DNA of 64,000 nt from Salinibacillus kushneri (lineage in GTDB: Bacteria; Bacillota; Bacilli; Bacillales; Alkalibacillaceae). The position numbers were made by a program, and so were the translations under genes. Each line of letters begins with the position of its first letter. The first letter of the stretch is position 1. The stretch spans positions 204,800 through 268,799 of the forward strand of contig NZ_FOHJ01000005.1 in assembly GCF_900111405.1 (NCBI RefSeq), read 5' to 3'. The notes beneath the pieces were generated by a model. It saw only the letters and a list, made by a program, of their open reading frames with translations, did not search any database and had not been told where the DNA came from. Shown here one piece after another: positions 16,900 to 26,168 of the stretch.

Positions 16900-18963
16900 T
16901 ATTCCCCTCCCTTATAGAAGTTTGCTTTTAGTGTTGTTTTTCTAATCACACGATCGAATATAACCAGCATTGCAGGTATTACAAATACAACCATAATAAA
17001 TGCAAGTAACGCACCTCTGCCTAATAGTAAACCGATTGAAGATACAATTGGGTTTGATGATGTGAGCGACAAAATAAACCCAACGCTCGATAAGATGGCT
17101 GCAGAAATAAAGATAGCAAAAATCTTACCATCAATTGTTTTCTTAATGGCTTCCATAGCTGGCATTTCCCGACGATGATTTCGGTAATTTTCCGTAAACA
17201 GAATACCGTAATCAACAGTTGCAGCAAGCTGTACCGTGCTGACAATTAAATAGCCAACATAAACTAACGATGAATCCATAAAATATGGAACCGATAAGTT
17301 TAACCATACAGCTGATTGAATCGTCAGTAATAACACAACGGGAATAGATATAGATTTGAACGTGACAAGTAATACAATTGCAATCGCAATAATTGTAAGC
17401 AAGTTCACGACTGTATTATCCTGTTCAACCGTATGCTTCATATCATACAAGGTTACACTTTCACCAAGCAGATGAACTTCATCATAATAGGATTTTGCTG
17501 TTTCCTTAACATCCTCAATTAAGGAAAATGCCGCCTCTCCTTCAGAATCCGTCTCAGTATTTAGTGTGATTCGAGTGTAGTTATCTGAGTAAAATTGCTC
17601 TGTCATCGATTCCTCTAAATAATCAGGTGGAATAGCTGAACTTACAGTATTCACATAGGACACCACATTGGAGACATGAGGAAGGTCCTCTAAATGCTGA
17701 ACAAGCTCTTCCTCTTTTGCCATATCCCCTTTTGGAACGAGGACAACCATTGGCGTATTTTTCCCAAATGCTTCTTGAACAGCGGCCGTATCAGCACCTG
17801 CCCGCGTAGTTTCAGGCTGTTCACCTGTACCATATATAAAATTGGTTTGGGCTTGAGCTAAAAATGCTGGGACGATTAAGAGTAAGAGTAGAATAAAACT
17901 TGGAATCCTGAATTTCATAACCCATTTACCAACATTTTTTAAGTCCGGCACAAACGGTTTATGTTGTGTGCGATCAATCCATTTATAAAACATTAATGTT
18001 AATGCAGGTAAAAACACAATCACACTGATAAAGCTTAGCACAATTCCTTTTACCAGGTTAAGGCCTAAGTCAGCACCAATTCCAAAATCCATAAATGTTA
18101 GCGCAATGAAACCGAAAAACGTTGTCGATGCACTCGCTGCAATAGCTGGAAACGATTGTTTAATCGCTAACTGCATGGCTTCATTTGGACTTGATACTTG
18201 TTTACGATAATCAGAAAAACTATGGAGTAAAAAGATGGCATAATCCAACGATACGGCCAGTTGTAATATAGGTGCTACCGATTGGGTTACAAAAGAGATT
18301 TCGCCGATAAAAATATTTGTTCCTAAATTAATTAATACCGAAATGCCAATCGCTGTTAAAAAGAATAACGGTTCCATCCAGGAATTTGTGGATAGAATTA
18401 AAATGATAATAATGATTGGAACTAATATAGCCGCTGCATTAAAAGACTCCTGCCCGGCCATTTTTTGTGAAGTTGCTGTATCTACCGCTTCACCTGTAAT
18501 AGCATTTTCCTCCCCAATCAAATCATATATTTGATCGGTTATGTTAACTTCATCCCCTTCACGTATATGAATCGAGAATAAAGCTGCTTTATCTTTATAA
18601 TAAGACTCTACTGTATCCTCGTCTGCCATTTCAACAGGTGTCTTGACATCGATTACGTCATCTAACCAGGTAACGTTTGAAACTCCCTCAATGGCTTCCA
18701 ATTGTTCTTTATATGATAAAGCCTCGGTAATGGAAACATCACGAACCATTACTCTTGCATTAGCAATTGGCTCATCAAATTCTTCTTCCATTAAATCCAT
18801 TGCTTCCATGGATGGTGAATCATCAGGTAAATAATCAACCATATTGTAATTGACGGAAACACCAAATTGCGCAATTGTACTTATGAGCGCAATCAGAACA
18901 AATGCGATAACAATGGACTTTTTGCGTTTAATTATTCTTGTTGATAAATCAATAAGGCCTCAT
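16899..18963 (-). CDS. MMPL/RND family transporter, start region disrupted
   Basis: A proton-driven membrane transporter of the MMPL class (YdfJ-like). Two halves each hold a soluble domain and a block of membrane helices (for example FVTQSVAPILQLAVSLDYAIF and VSTVQLAATVDYGILFTEN). The first in-frame ATG (18842) gives only 647 aa and lacks the first membrane helix. The frame stays open upstream to 18959 and encodes it (STRIIKRKKSIVIAFVLIAL). No ATG, GTG or TTG lies there; the nearest ATG (18963), next to AGAGAGG, is one base out of frame. Deleting one C at about 18957-18959 restores MRLIDLSTR. So either an ATT start or a one-base insertion is present. It is divergent from a TetR gene. Confidence 0.8.
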
Positions 18964-19013
18964 CCTCTCTTGCAAAATAACCTTAATACATTCTAATATT
19001 GTAATAGACAGTA

Positions 19014-19081
19014 TGTTGGATTATCAACAAACAGTTTCATAAATTTCGTCAACTTTTCAACACTTTATTTATTTGTGTTGA
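19014..19081. promoter_or_regulatory. Candidate TetR operators between tetR and the MMPL operon
   Basis: Two inverted repeats share the same half-site: TGTTG-6-CAACA (19014-19029) and TCAACAC-11-GTGTTGA (19057-19081). They sit between the divergent TetR and MMPL genes, where the regulator would be expected to bind. Confidence 0.5.
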
Positions 19082-19115
19082 CTTTCACAAAAATGTCAAA
19101 AAAGGAGTTTTCATT

Positions 19116-19688
19116 TTGAACAAAAAATTAGATCGACGTAAAAAATATACACGTAAAGTTCTAAAGGAAAGTTTTATTAAATTATTAGCAGAAAAATCGA
19201 TTTCTTCTATTACCGTAAAGGAAATTTGCGAAATGGCCGATATTAATCGCTCAACCTTCTATACTCACTATTCCGATCATTATGACTTATTGGATAAAAT
19301 AGAAGAGGAAATTACTAAAGACTTAAGTCAATATTTAAACAGCTACACCTTTACGATTGATGAAGAGTCATTACAGATGACGCAAAAATTATTGGAGTAT
19401 ATAACTCGTAACAAATTTATGTTTCAAACTTTATTAAATAAAAATGGAGATCCTACCTTTGAACAGAAGTTGATGGAAATTGCACAAAGCTTCATGATGA
19501 AAAATTGGAAGACCTTCAATCAGGTAGAGGAGGAACAATCACGCTACTTAAGTACATTCGTTGTAAGCGGAGCGATTAATGTAATTAAAGAATGGATTGA
19601 GGGGGACATGGGCCAAACACCTAAAGAAATGGCTGTAATGATTAATCATTTTGCGAACTATGGAGTGTCCTACTTAGACAATAAATAA
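19116..19688 (+). CDS. TetR/AcrR family regulator
   Basis: Regulator of 190 aa. The N-terminal three-helix HTH shows ITVKEICEMADINRSTFYTHY (near 38-58; landmark), typical of TetR, and the C-terminal helical domain resembles the DhaS-like group. It starts at a TTG (19116) with AAAAGGAG eight bases upstream. It is divergent from the MMPL/heptad-repeat operon and most likely represses it, using the repeats at 19014-19081. The inducer is unknown. A bidirectional terminator separates it from rpiA. Confidence 0.88.
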   Translation: MNKKLDRRKKYTRKVLKESFIKLLAEKSISSITVKEICEMADINRSTFYTHYSDHYDLLDKIEEEITKDLSQYLNSYTFTIDEESLQMTQKLLEYITRNKFMFQTLLNKNGDPTFEQKLMEIAQSFMMKNWKTFNQVEEEQSRYLSTFVVSGAINVIKEWIEGDMGQTPKEMAVMINHFANYGVSYLDNK

Positions 19689-19792
19689 AATAACTTCTCT
19701 TCCCAGTTTTATATCTCTCCATATCAATTCCTGAATTCTTTTTTCAAGCCATTCAAATACTTTAGGAAACAATGGAGAAGCATTATCAAAAG

Positions 19793-19840
19793 AAACCGTC
19801 TTGAATGTGAGTTAATCTTCAAGACGGTTTTTAGTTTTTT
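19793..19840. terminator. Bidirectional terminator between tetR and rpiA
   Basis: Perfect thirteen-base stem AAACCGTCTTGAA (19793-19805) with TTCAAGACGGTTT (19818-19830), then T runs. Confidence 0.88.
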
Positions 19841-19845
19841 AGTTA

Positions 19846-20526
19846 TCACGATTGATCAATCACATCAACTTTTTCATCTTTTCCTACCATCACTTTTCGT
19901 GCCATATTAATAAATAAGCCAGTTTCAACCACACCTACTAATGATTTTAGTTCTTCATGCAATTTTTTTGGCTCAGCAATCTTTTCAAAATTACAATCCA
20001 AGATATAGTTCCCATTATCAGTAATGAATGGTTCGCCCTTGCTTTTTCTAATCTTAGGTTCACAGCCAAAATCAGAAATTTTATTTGCTGTAACTTCCCA
20101 TCCAAATGGAAGAACTTCTATTGGTAATAAAAAATTCCCCAAATAAGTAACCATCTTGGATTCATCAACAATCACATAGAAGGATTTAGCTGAAGCAGCG
20201 ACAATCTTTTCACGAACCAATGCACCGCCTCCACCCTTAATCAGCTGCAGATTCGGATCTACTTCATCCGCACCGTCAATAGCCAGATCAAGCTCCTGAA
20301 CCTTTGAGAAATCGGTTAGCGGAACACCAAATTCCTTAGCCCATTCGGCAGTTGTATTCGATGTAGGAACTCCTTCAATGTCCAATCCCTCCTTGACCCT
20401 ATCACCGAGTTTTTTAATCATGTAATACATCGTTGATCCGGAGCCAAGACCTACCTTCATTCCATCTTTTATGTAGTCCACAACTTCTTCTCCTACTAAT
20501 TGTTTCGTTTTATCTGTTTTCGTCAT
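19846..20526 (-). CDS. rpiA: Ribose-5-phosphate isomerase A
   Basis: Interconverts ribose 5-phosphate and ribulose 5-phosphate (226 aa, usual length). Signature loops are GLGSGSTMYY, DGADEVDPNLQLIKGGGGAL and KSKGEPFITDNGNYI, with the catalytic Asp/Lys region intact. It is transcribed alone, between tetR and the dehydrogenase end of the sugar-alcohol PTS operon, which has its own terminator, so it is a neighbour and not a member of that transcript. Still, with transketolase at the other flank it places two pentose phosphate enzymes around the PTS operon. Confidence 0.95.
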   Translation of the reverse strand: MTKTDKTKQLVGEEVVDYIKDGMKVGLGSGSTMYYMIKKLGDRVKEGLDIEGVPTSNTTAEWAKEFGVPLTDFSKVQELDLAIDGADEVDPNLQLIKGGGGALVREKIVAASAKSFYVIVDESKMVTYLGNFLLPIEVLPFGWEVTANKISDFGCEPKIRKSKGEPFITDNGNYILDCNFEKIAEPKKLHEELKSLVGVVETGLFINMARKVMVGKDEKVDVIDQS

Positions 20527-20787
20527 TTGCTTGTGACCCTCCTCATCTACTGATAGCTAATTAGTAATGATATTAGATTGCTTATTTATCCTATAAACTT
20601 TACTCTTTGACACAAACTTTAATTTCCTTCATGGCTAATTTTCCTCTAATGAAATACAGATTGTAACAGCAATTTACCTCTTTCTATTTTAACACCAAAT
20701 AGATACAATTTTGAAAGGTTTATCACAAACTACTGAATTGTTTCTTTTTATGATGTTGAGAAGAGGGAAAGGAATGTAAAAAACGAT
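20527..20787. other. Gap upstream of rpiA without recognised gene
   Basis: An AT-rich stretch that must hold the rpiA promoter. I see no open frame with a ribosome site and no strong hairpin other than the terminator at its far end. Confidence 0.5.
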
Positions 20788-20819
20788 AAAAATAGCGTCC
20801 ATAAAGCAGACGCTATTTT
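20788..20819 (-). terminator. Terminator of the sugar-alcohol PTS operon
   Basis: Stem AAAATAGCGTC (20789-20799) with GACGCTATTTT (20809-20819); on the minus strand it ends in a T run, just beyond the last dehydrogenase gene. Confidence 0.85.
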
Positions 20820-20841
20820 GGAAATATATCAAAACTCCCTA

Positions 20842-21936
20842 CTATCGAACAACTTTTTCAGAAGCTAATGTTCCTGATTTTTCAGCCTTTTCAGGAAGAA
20901 ATAGAACTTTCACCGATTCGATTTCTCTATTAATGATTTTCTGCAGAGCTTCGGGTCCCTCTTCTAAAGATAAACGATGAGAAATCATTGGATCGACTAC
21001 AATTTGACCCGTACTCATATAATGAACCGTTGAAGCCCACTCTTTTCCTGGGAATGGTGCAGAAATCGCATTCCATGACCCATACACTTTAAGTTCATTG
21101 CGAACAATTTTCTCAAAATAAAAACGTTCGATCGTAATGTCTGCATATGGGATTCCCATAAATACTACCTCTCCGCCCTTTCGCGGCAAGGCAAACACTT
21201 GAGCAGATGTTATGGGAGAACCAGCTGATTCGACTGCTAAGTCAACTCCCCTGCCATTTGTGTGCTCTAAAATTTGTTCATGCGGTGGTTTTTCCAAGGA
21301 ATTGATTGCTACATCAGCACCAAGTTCTTTCGCAATGGACAGTTTTTTATCATCAATATCAATGGAATACACTTTCTTAGCTCCGAAGATTTTGGCCCAT
21401 TGAACAGCTAGTAATCCTATGCTCCCAACACCCATAATTGCTACTTCTGCACCTGGTCGTATTGTCGTACGATAAAAACCATGTGCAACCACAGAAGCTG
21501 GTTCTACTAATGCAGCTGTATCAAAATCTACGTTAGCTGGTAATGGTATAACATGAGTTTCAGGTAGTTTGGTATATTCCGCATAGGCTCCTGGTTTATA
21601 TGCACCCATAACATGTAACTTTTCACATTGAGAGGGCTCTCCTCTGCGACAGCTTTCACACTCACCACATACAAATGCAGGACAGCCTGCAACCCGATCA
21701 CCAATTTTTACATTTTTTACTTCCGGTCCGACTTCTGTCACGACACCTGCAAATTCATGACCAAACGTCATTCCCTCCACATAAGGTCCAAGCTTCTTGT
21801 ATCTGGAGGTATCAGAACCACATATTCCTACTGATTTCACCCTTATTATCACATCATCGGGATTTTCAATAGTAGGTTCAGGTGTCTGTTCCTCAAAACG
21901 GAGATCCTGCACCCCATATAAATTTAAGGCTTTCAC
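20842..21936 (-). CDS. Zinc-dependent medium-chain dehydrogenase (galactitol-1-phosphate/polyol-phosphate dehydrogenase type)
   Basis: NAD(P)-dependent alcohol dehydrogenase (364 aa). Catalytic zinc: Cys38 in GICGSD and the His-Glu of FGHEFAG. Structural zinc: four Cys in CGECESCRRGEPSQC. The Rossmann loop is GVGSIGLLAVQ. Sequence style resembles GatD-type enzymes that oxidise phosphorylated sugar alcohols. It starts with GTG (21936) after AGAGGGGTG. It is the last gene of the PTS operon, so it probably acts on the imported polyol phosphate or on a product of it. The operon has two such enzymes, which may take different positions or stereoisomers. Confidence 0.85.
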   Translation of the reverse strand: MKALNLYGVQDLRFEEQTPEPTIENPDDVIIRVKSVGICGSDTSRYKKLGPYVEGMTFGHEFAGVVTEVGPEVKNVKIGDRVAGCPAFVCGECESCRRGEPSQCEKLHVMGAYKPGAYAEYTKLPETHVIPLPANVDFDTAALVEPASVVAHGFYRTTIRPGAEVAIMGVGSIGLLAVQWAKIFGAKKVYSIDIDDKKLSIAKELGADVAINSLEKPPHEQILEHTNGRGVDLAVESAGSPITSAQVFALPRKGGEVVFMGIPYADITIERFYFEKIVRNELKVYGSWNAISAPFPGKEWASTVHYMSTGQIVVDPMISHRLSLEEGPEALQKIINREIESVKVLFLPEKAEKSGTLASEKVVR

Positions 21937-21958
21937 TATATAACACCCCTCTTGTTGA

Positions 21959-22120
21959 TTAGTCTACTGAATCATTCTGGGTTTGCTTTCTTTTGCTAAA
22001 ATAGATTTTATATACTGCAAAACCAACAATGATTGAGCTTAAAATGAACTGATGCTCAACATAAAAATCTGTTATGGCTCTGAGTGGTCCCAACATAAAG
22101 TCCAAAAGTGCATCTACCAT
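21959..22120 (-). CDS. 53-residue membrane protein inside the PTS operon
   Basis: The ATG at 22120 has GAGGGT a few bases before it and encodes 53 aa with one central hydrophobic segment (FILSSIIVGFAVYKIYF) and a basic, polar C-terminus. It lies between deoC and the last dehydrogenase gene in the same direction, and fills most of the gap between them. I do not recognise the family. A role as a small regulator or stabiliser of the PTS permease is speculation. Confidence 0.6.
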   Translation of the reverse strand: MVDALLDFMLGPLRAITDFYVEHQFILSSIIVGFAVYKIYFSKRKQTQNDSVD

Positions 22121-22189
22121 GGTTATACCCTCATTTCGTTAAAAAAAGTTGAACAATCGCATAACACTTTACTAAACATTTTTATTGGC

Positions 22190-22864
22190 TTAGTAAGCTT
22201 TATTTGACTTTTCACCATTAATAATTGCAACTGCACCACTTGCACCAATTCGGGTTGCTCCAGCCTCTACAATGTTAACTGCATCTTGATAACTCTTAAT
22301 TCCTCCTGCAGCTTTAACCCCAATTTTATCGCCCGCAACAGAACGAAGCAGTTTTACGTCTTCCACAGTTGCTCCTCCACCATTGAAGCCCGTAGCTGTT
22401 TTTACAAAATCAGCACCAGCTTCAATAATTAATCTTGTCGCTGTTTCTTTCTCAACATCTGTTAATAAAGCTGTTTCGATAATGACCTTTGTTGTTAAAC
22501 CCTGGGAAGCTTTTACAACTTCGGCAATATCATTTTTTACAACGTCATTCTCTCCAGATTTAAGAGCACCTAAATTAATCAGCATATCAATCTCTTCTGC
22601 CCCGTTCTTAATGGCTTCTTTTGTTTCCTCTACTTTCACATGGGTTGTGGCACCACCAAGTGAGAAACCGATAGGAACCCCAACCTTAATTCCGTGTGGA
22701 GATAATAACGCATGGGCATAAGCAACATAATGAGGATTTACAAAGACCGTCCTGAAACCATACTTAATCGTTTCTTCACAGAAAGCCCTCATATCCTCTT
22801 TAGATGTTGTTGGTTTTAATAAGGTGTAATCAATCATTGAAATGAGCTTTTGTTTATCCAACAT
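22190..22864 (-). CDS. deoC: Deoxyribose-phosphate aldolase
   Basis: Class I aldolase of 224 aa (usual length). Schiff-base Lys155 is in FVKTATGF and the second active-site lysine Lys184 in GVKAAGGI; EIDMLIN holds the conserved Asp93. It normally splits 2-deoxyribose 5-phosphate to glyceraldehyde 3-phosphate and acetaldehyde. Here it is not with nucleoside genes but in the middle of a PTS operon with two dehydrogenases. It may therefore act on a phosphorylated ketose or deoxy sugar made from the imported substrate. CCCCTTG on the plus strand is its AAGGGGG ribosome site, close to the upstream dehydrogenase stop. Confidence 0.92.
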   Translation of the reverse strand: MLDKQKLISMIDYTLLKPTTSKEDMRAFCEETIKYGFRTVFVNPHYVAYAHALLSPHGIKVGVPIGFSLGGATTHVKVEETKEAIKNGAEEIDMLINLGALKSGENDVVKNDIAEVVKASQGLTTKVIIETALLTDVEKETATRLIIEAGADFVKTATGFNGGGATVEDVKLLRSVAGDKIGVKAAGGIKSYQDAVNIVEAGATRIGASGAVAIINGEKSNKAY

Positions 22865-22881
22865 CCATCCCCCCTTGTAAT

Positions 22882-23916
22882 CTAGTCTTCTACTGGGGTG
22901 AGCAATACTTTAATCGCTTCCCCGCTTTTGATAGCATCGTATGCTTCATCCCATTGGGTAATATCAAATTCATGAGTCACTAATGCTTCTGCCAGTACTT
23001 TTCTTTCATTCATTAAAGCAAGAGATGGTTCCCAGTCAGCAGGCTTTTGGCTTCTGCTTCCAACTACACGAATCTCTTTTTGGATAATTTTTTCAAGGTC
23101 AAATTGAATGTCAGGTTGTGCGAATAAGCCAACTTGAGCGTATTGACCTTTTTTACGTAATAAATCTAACCCTTGTTTAGCTGCTGGCACTGCACCCGAG
23201 CATTCTAATAGGACATCTGCTCCATACCCGTTTGTTAATTTATTTACAAGTTCCTTTACATCTTCTTCTTGTGTATTAACAACATAGTCAAGGCCTATTT
23301 CATTAGCCTTATCCAAACGAACTTTATCGTTTGTTAAACCTGTAATAATGACCGTTCCCCCACGGCTTTTCGCGACTTGTGCAGCTAATAGACCAATAGG
23401 TCCTGGTCCTATAACTACTACAATGTCACCTTCATTAATTTCTGTTTTGGCAACAGCATGATGGGTACATGCTAGTGGTTCAGTCATGGCAGCTGATCTG
23501 TACGTTACATGTTCTGGAAGAGGATGCAAGCTGTCTTTACGGGCAACCAAATATTTTGCAAATCCACCATCCTGTTGTGTACCTAATCCTTTACGATGAT
23601 TACAAAGATTGTAGTCGCCAGCTTTACAATACTCACATTCACCGCAAATATAGAATGTGGTTTCTGATGTAACGCGGTCCCCTACTTTAAATTCAGTAAC
23701 ACCTTCACCAACCTCTACTACTTCACCGGCAAATTCATGACCTAATGTGACAGGTACACCAACCTTATAATGACCCTCATACGTATGAATGTCGGATCCG
23801 CAAATACCGGCATATTTCACTTCAATTTTTACCTGGTCCTTCCCAGGAGAAGGTTCAGGCTTATCTTGAATTTCCAGGTTTCCAAACCCATGCTCTGTTT
23901 TGACTAATGATTTCAT
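22882..23916 (-). CDS. Zinc-dependent sorbitol/polyol-phosphate dehydrogenase
   Basis: Medium-chain dehydrogenase of 344 aa. Catalytic zinc Cys in GICGSD and LGHEFAG; structural zinc Cys cluster CGECEYCKAGDYNLC; nucleotide loop GPGPIGLLAAQ. It resembles L-iditol/sorbitol dehydrogenases. I place the start at the ATG 23916, six bases after AGGAGG; an upstream in-frame start at 23970 would put that site inside the gene and add an odd N-terminus. It is preceded by a strong intercistronic hairpin after the EIIC gene and followed 17 bases later by deoC. Likely step: polyol phosphate to ketose phosphate. Confidence 0.87.
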   Translation of the reverse strand: MKSLVKTEHGFGNLEIQDKPEPSPGKDQVKIEVKYAGICGSDIHTYEGHYKVGVPVTLGHEFAGEVVEVGEGVTEFKVGDRVTSETTFYICGECEYCKAGDYNLCNHRKGLGTQQDGGFAKYLVARKDSLHPLPEHVTYRSAAMTEPLACTHHAVAKTEINEGDIVVVIGPGPIGLLAAQVAKSRGGTVIITGLTNDKVRLDKANEIGLDYVVNTQEEDVKELVNKLTNGYGADVLLECSGAVPAAKQGLDLLRKKGQYAQVGLFAQPDIQFDLEKIIQKEIRVVGSRSQKPADWEPSLALMNERKVLAEALVTHEFDITQWDEAYDAIKSGEAIKVLLTPVED

Positions 23917-23976
23917 GATGATTCCTCCTATTTGGTTGGATTCGTACATTCGTTTAACATTCCCTCTCATCTATTC

Positions 23977-24003
23977 AGTGGGGTATTAAATGAATACCCC
24001 ACT
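23977..24003 (-). other. Intercistronic hairpin between EIIC and dehydrogenase genes
   Basis: Perfect eleven-base stem AGTGGGGTATT / AATACCCCACT with a five-base loop and no T run after it on the minus strand. Such hairpins often tune mRNA stability between transporter and enzyme cistrons. Confidence 0.65.
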
Positions 24004-24034
24004 TCAAACAGGTCCTTTTTAAAAGAGAAAACGA

Positions 24035-25294
24035 TTAATTAAACAATTCAAAGAATCTCCAAATAACCCAGTTTACTAAGTTACCGCCTTGGTCGATACT
24101 GGAAACCATAGCGGAGTTTTCAGGAATATTGATATCTGTGGACATTGCCATATCTGTAAACAATGGTGCGATATCTGTTGCCATATAAAGTGATAGCGCA
24201 ATCATAATCGTTCCTACAATGACAGAGTGAACAATATTCCCTCGAGCAGCACCAACAATAAACGCTACAACAAAAGGGATTGTTGCTAAGTCACCGAATG
24301 GAAGTACAGCGTTGCCTGGTAAGATAACGGCAAGTACCACTGTAATCGGTGTCAAAATAAGTGCTGTTGAAATGACTGATGGATGACCAAGTAATACTGC
24401 TGCATCAAGACCGATTGTAATATCTGTCTTACCAAAACGTTTATTTAGCCATTCACGAGCTGATTCTGATATTGGTGTCAAACCTTCCATCAAGATCTTT
24501 ACCATACGAGGCATTAAGACCATGATCGCTGCCATCGTAATACCAATATTGATCACATCGCCAACTCCATAGCCGGCAAGCAACCCAATTACCGCACCAA
24601 GGATTAAACCAATGACCATAGAGTCCCCAAATACACCGAAACGTTTTTGAATGGTTTCTGGGTCTGCATGTAATTTATTAATTCCAGGGATCTTTTGTAA
24701 TAATTTCACAAGATACATAAATGGTGCATAAGAGATTGTACTACCAGTTGCAACGGATACACCTGGCATTTCATAGAAATCTCTAACCATTGGTGCTGTC
24801 CAGTCTGCAACTTTCAAACAAACAATTTGGAATACGACAGCTCCGATTAAAGCCTGTACAACGCTTCCAGATACTGCGTAGACAACAGCAGCCATAAATG
24901 TATAGTGCCAATAGTTCCAAATATCTACGTTCATGACCTTTGTCGTTTTTGTCAAAAGCATGATAACGTTAACAATTAATCCTAAAGGAATAATAAATGC
25001 AGCGACTTCTGATGCCCAAGCAATAGAAGATGTTGCTGGCCATCCTATATCTATAACATTTAACTCTACCCCTAATCTTTCTACCATACCCTTAGCTGCT
25101 GGACCGAGATTCGTTGTTAACAAATCAATGACAAGAAAAATACCGACAAACGCTACTCCAATAGTTAAACCAGAACGAAATGCTTTACCTGGTTTCTGTC
25201 CAAAGAATAATCCTAATAGAAATATAACGACCGGTAGAATTACTGTAGCGCCTAAATCCAGAAACCCCTGTATAAAATCCACAAAAGCTTGCAT
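24035..25294 (-). CDS. PTS galactitol-family transporter, EIIC component
   Basis: Membrane permease of 419 aa with about ten hydrophobic segments, of the EIIC-Gat family (galactitol, arabitol, xylitol and related sugar alcohols). It carries the substrate across the membrane while EIIB phosphorylates it. AAGGAGG stands before the ATG at 25294. It follows EIIB after a short gap holding a hairpin (25325-25350). The exact substrate cannot be read from the permease; neighbouring pentose phosphate genes favour a pentitol. Confidence 0.88.
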   Translation of the reverse strand: MQAFVDFIQGFLDLGATVILPVVIFLLGLFFGQKPGKAFRSGLTIGVAFVGIFLVIDLLTTNLGPAAKGMVERLGVELNVIDIGWPATSSIAWASEVAAFIIPLGLIVNVIMLLTKTTKVMNVDIWNYWHYTFMAAVVYAVSGSVVQALIGAVVFQIVCLKVADWTAPMVRDFYEMPGVSVATGSTISYAPFMYLVKLLQKIPGINKLHADPETIQKRFGVFGDSMVIGLILGAVIGLLAGYGVGDVINIGITMAAIMVLMPRMVKILMEGLTPISESAREWLNKRFGKTDITIGLDAAVLLGHPSVISTALILTPITVVLAVILPGNAVLPFGDLATIPFVVAFIVGAARGNIVHSVIVGTIMIALSLYMATDIAPLFTDMAMSTDINIPENSAMVSSIDQGGNLVNWVIWRFFELFN

Positions 25295-25324
25295 GTTTTT
25301 GCCTCCTTATGTCTTGAAGTAAAC

Positions 25325-25350
25325 CTCGGCTTTCAAGCAGGAAAACCGAG
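25325..25350 (-). other. Intercistronic hairpin between EIIB and EIIC genes
   Basis: CTCGGCTTTC (25325-25334) pairs with GAAAACCGAG (25341-25350), one G-U pair, no T run beyond it. A second mRNA hairpin in the same operon. Confidence 0.5.
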
Positions 25351-25361
25351 ATTTAATTTTG

Positions 25362-25646
25362 TTATTTTTTAAGCTCATCTAAGATTTGTTTTTTGGTATC
25401 TTCTACTCCGATTCCCGTTAAGAATGTTTGGGCATTAATGACTGGGAATGGAAATTCCTTTGTTGTTTTTGCAGTTGTTACTAGAAGATCTGCTGTATCA
25501 GCATATCTGCTTACTTCTGCAATTTTAATTTGAATAAGGTTTACATCAATGTTATTTTCTTTTGCCATTTCCTCAATCGCACTATTTACAACAGTGGATG
25601 TTGCAATACCAGCCCCACATGCTACTAATACGTTTTTCTTCGCCAT
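25362..25646 (-). CDS. PTS galactitol-family EIIB component
   Basis: Cytosolic phosphocarrier of 94 aa. The phosphorylated cysteine is Cys10 in VACGAGIATST, the P-loop-like motif of the EIIB-Gat family. Its ATG overlaps the stop of the EIIA gene (TAATG), showing translational coupling. It takes phosphate from EIIA and gives it to the sugar alcohol bound by EIIC. Confidence 0.92.
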   Translation of the reverse strand: MAKKNVLVACGAGIATSTVVNSAIEEMAKENNIDVNLIQIKIAEVSRYADTADLLVTTAKTTKEFPFPVINAQTFLTGIGVEDTKKQILDELKK

Positions 25647-26134
25647 TATTTCTCACCTCCTTCAAGTGCTAATAACTCAAGCTTTTCTTCCAAGAAATTT
25701 TTAATAGCTGTTTTTTTATGCTGACTGATTAAATACTTCAATGTTTCTTCATTTTGAAATACTTGCATGAGCTTCTGTAAGAGAGATAGCTGTGAATGGG
25801 ATTCATCCATAGCCAGCATAAAAACGATTTGAACAGGAGTGGTTTGACTGTCATCACCCATAATGACAAAATCAACAGGCTCTTTTAACAATGCAACACT
25901 AATCGTTTTTTGATTTACATGTTCTACATCAGTGTGTGGAATCGCCACTGATACACCAGCTGTTGGAAGACCAGTCGCAAATTCCTTTTCTCTATCAATA
26001 ATAGCTGGAACAAAGCTTTCTTTTACTAAACCTTTATCTAATAGATTCTGAGCAACTGTCTCCAGTACTTCTTCTTTTGTCTCTGCTTCTACATCCAGTA
26101 AAATGACAGATTCATCAAAAACAATCTTACTCAT
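25646..26134 (-). CDS. PTS EIIA component, fructose/mannitol-Gat type
   Basis: Phosphocarrier of about 162 aa (EIIA type 2 fold). The active histidine is His67 in VAIPHTD, preceded by the GLPTAGVS turn. Start options are ATG 26134, ATG 26140 and TTG 26149; I prefer 26134 because GGGG lies about nine bases before it. It follows the PRD regulator gene by about 30 bases and overlaps EIIB by TAATG. It receives phosphate from HPr. Confidence 0.9.
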   Translation of the reverse strand: MSKIVFDESVILLDVEAETKEEVLETVAQNLLDKGLVKESFVPAIIDREKEFATGLPTAGVSVAIPHTDVEHVNQKTISVALLKEPVDFVIMGDDSQTTPVQIVFMLAMDESHSQLSLLQKLMQVFQNEETLKYLISQHKKTAIKNFLEEKLELLALEGGEK

Positions 26135-26168
26135 TCTCATCAACCCCAATTCTGTTAATTGCCTTGAA

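Noticed and set aside
22383..22721. 112-codon frame opposite deoC
   Set aside because: Antisense shadow of a gene with intact catalytic lysines.
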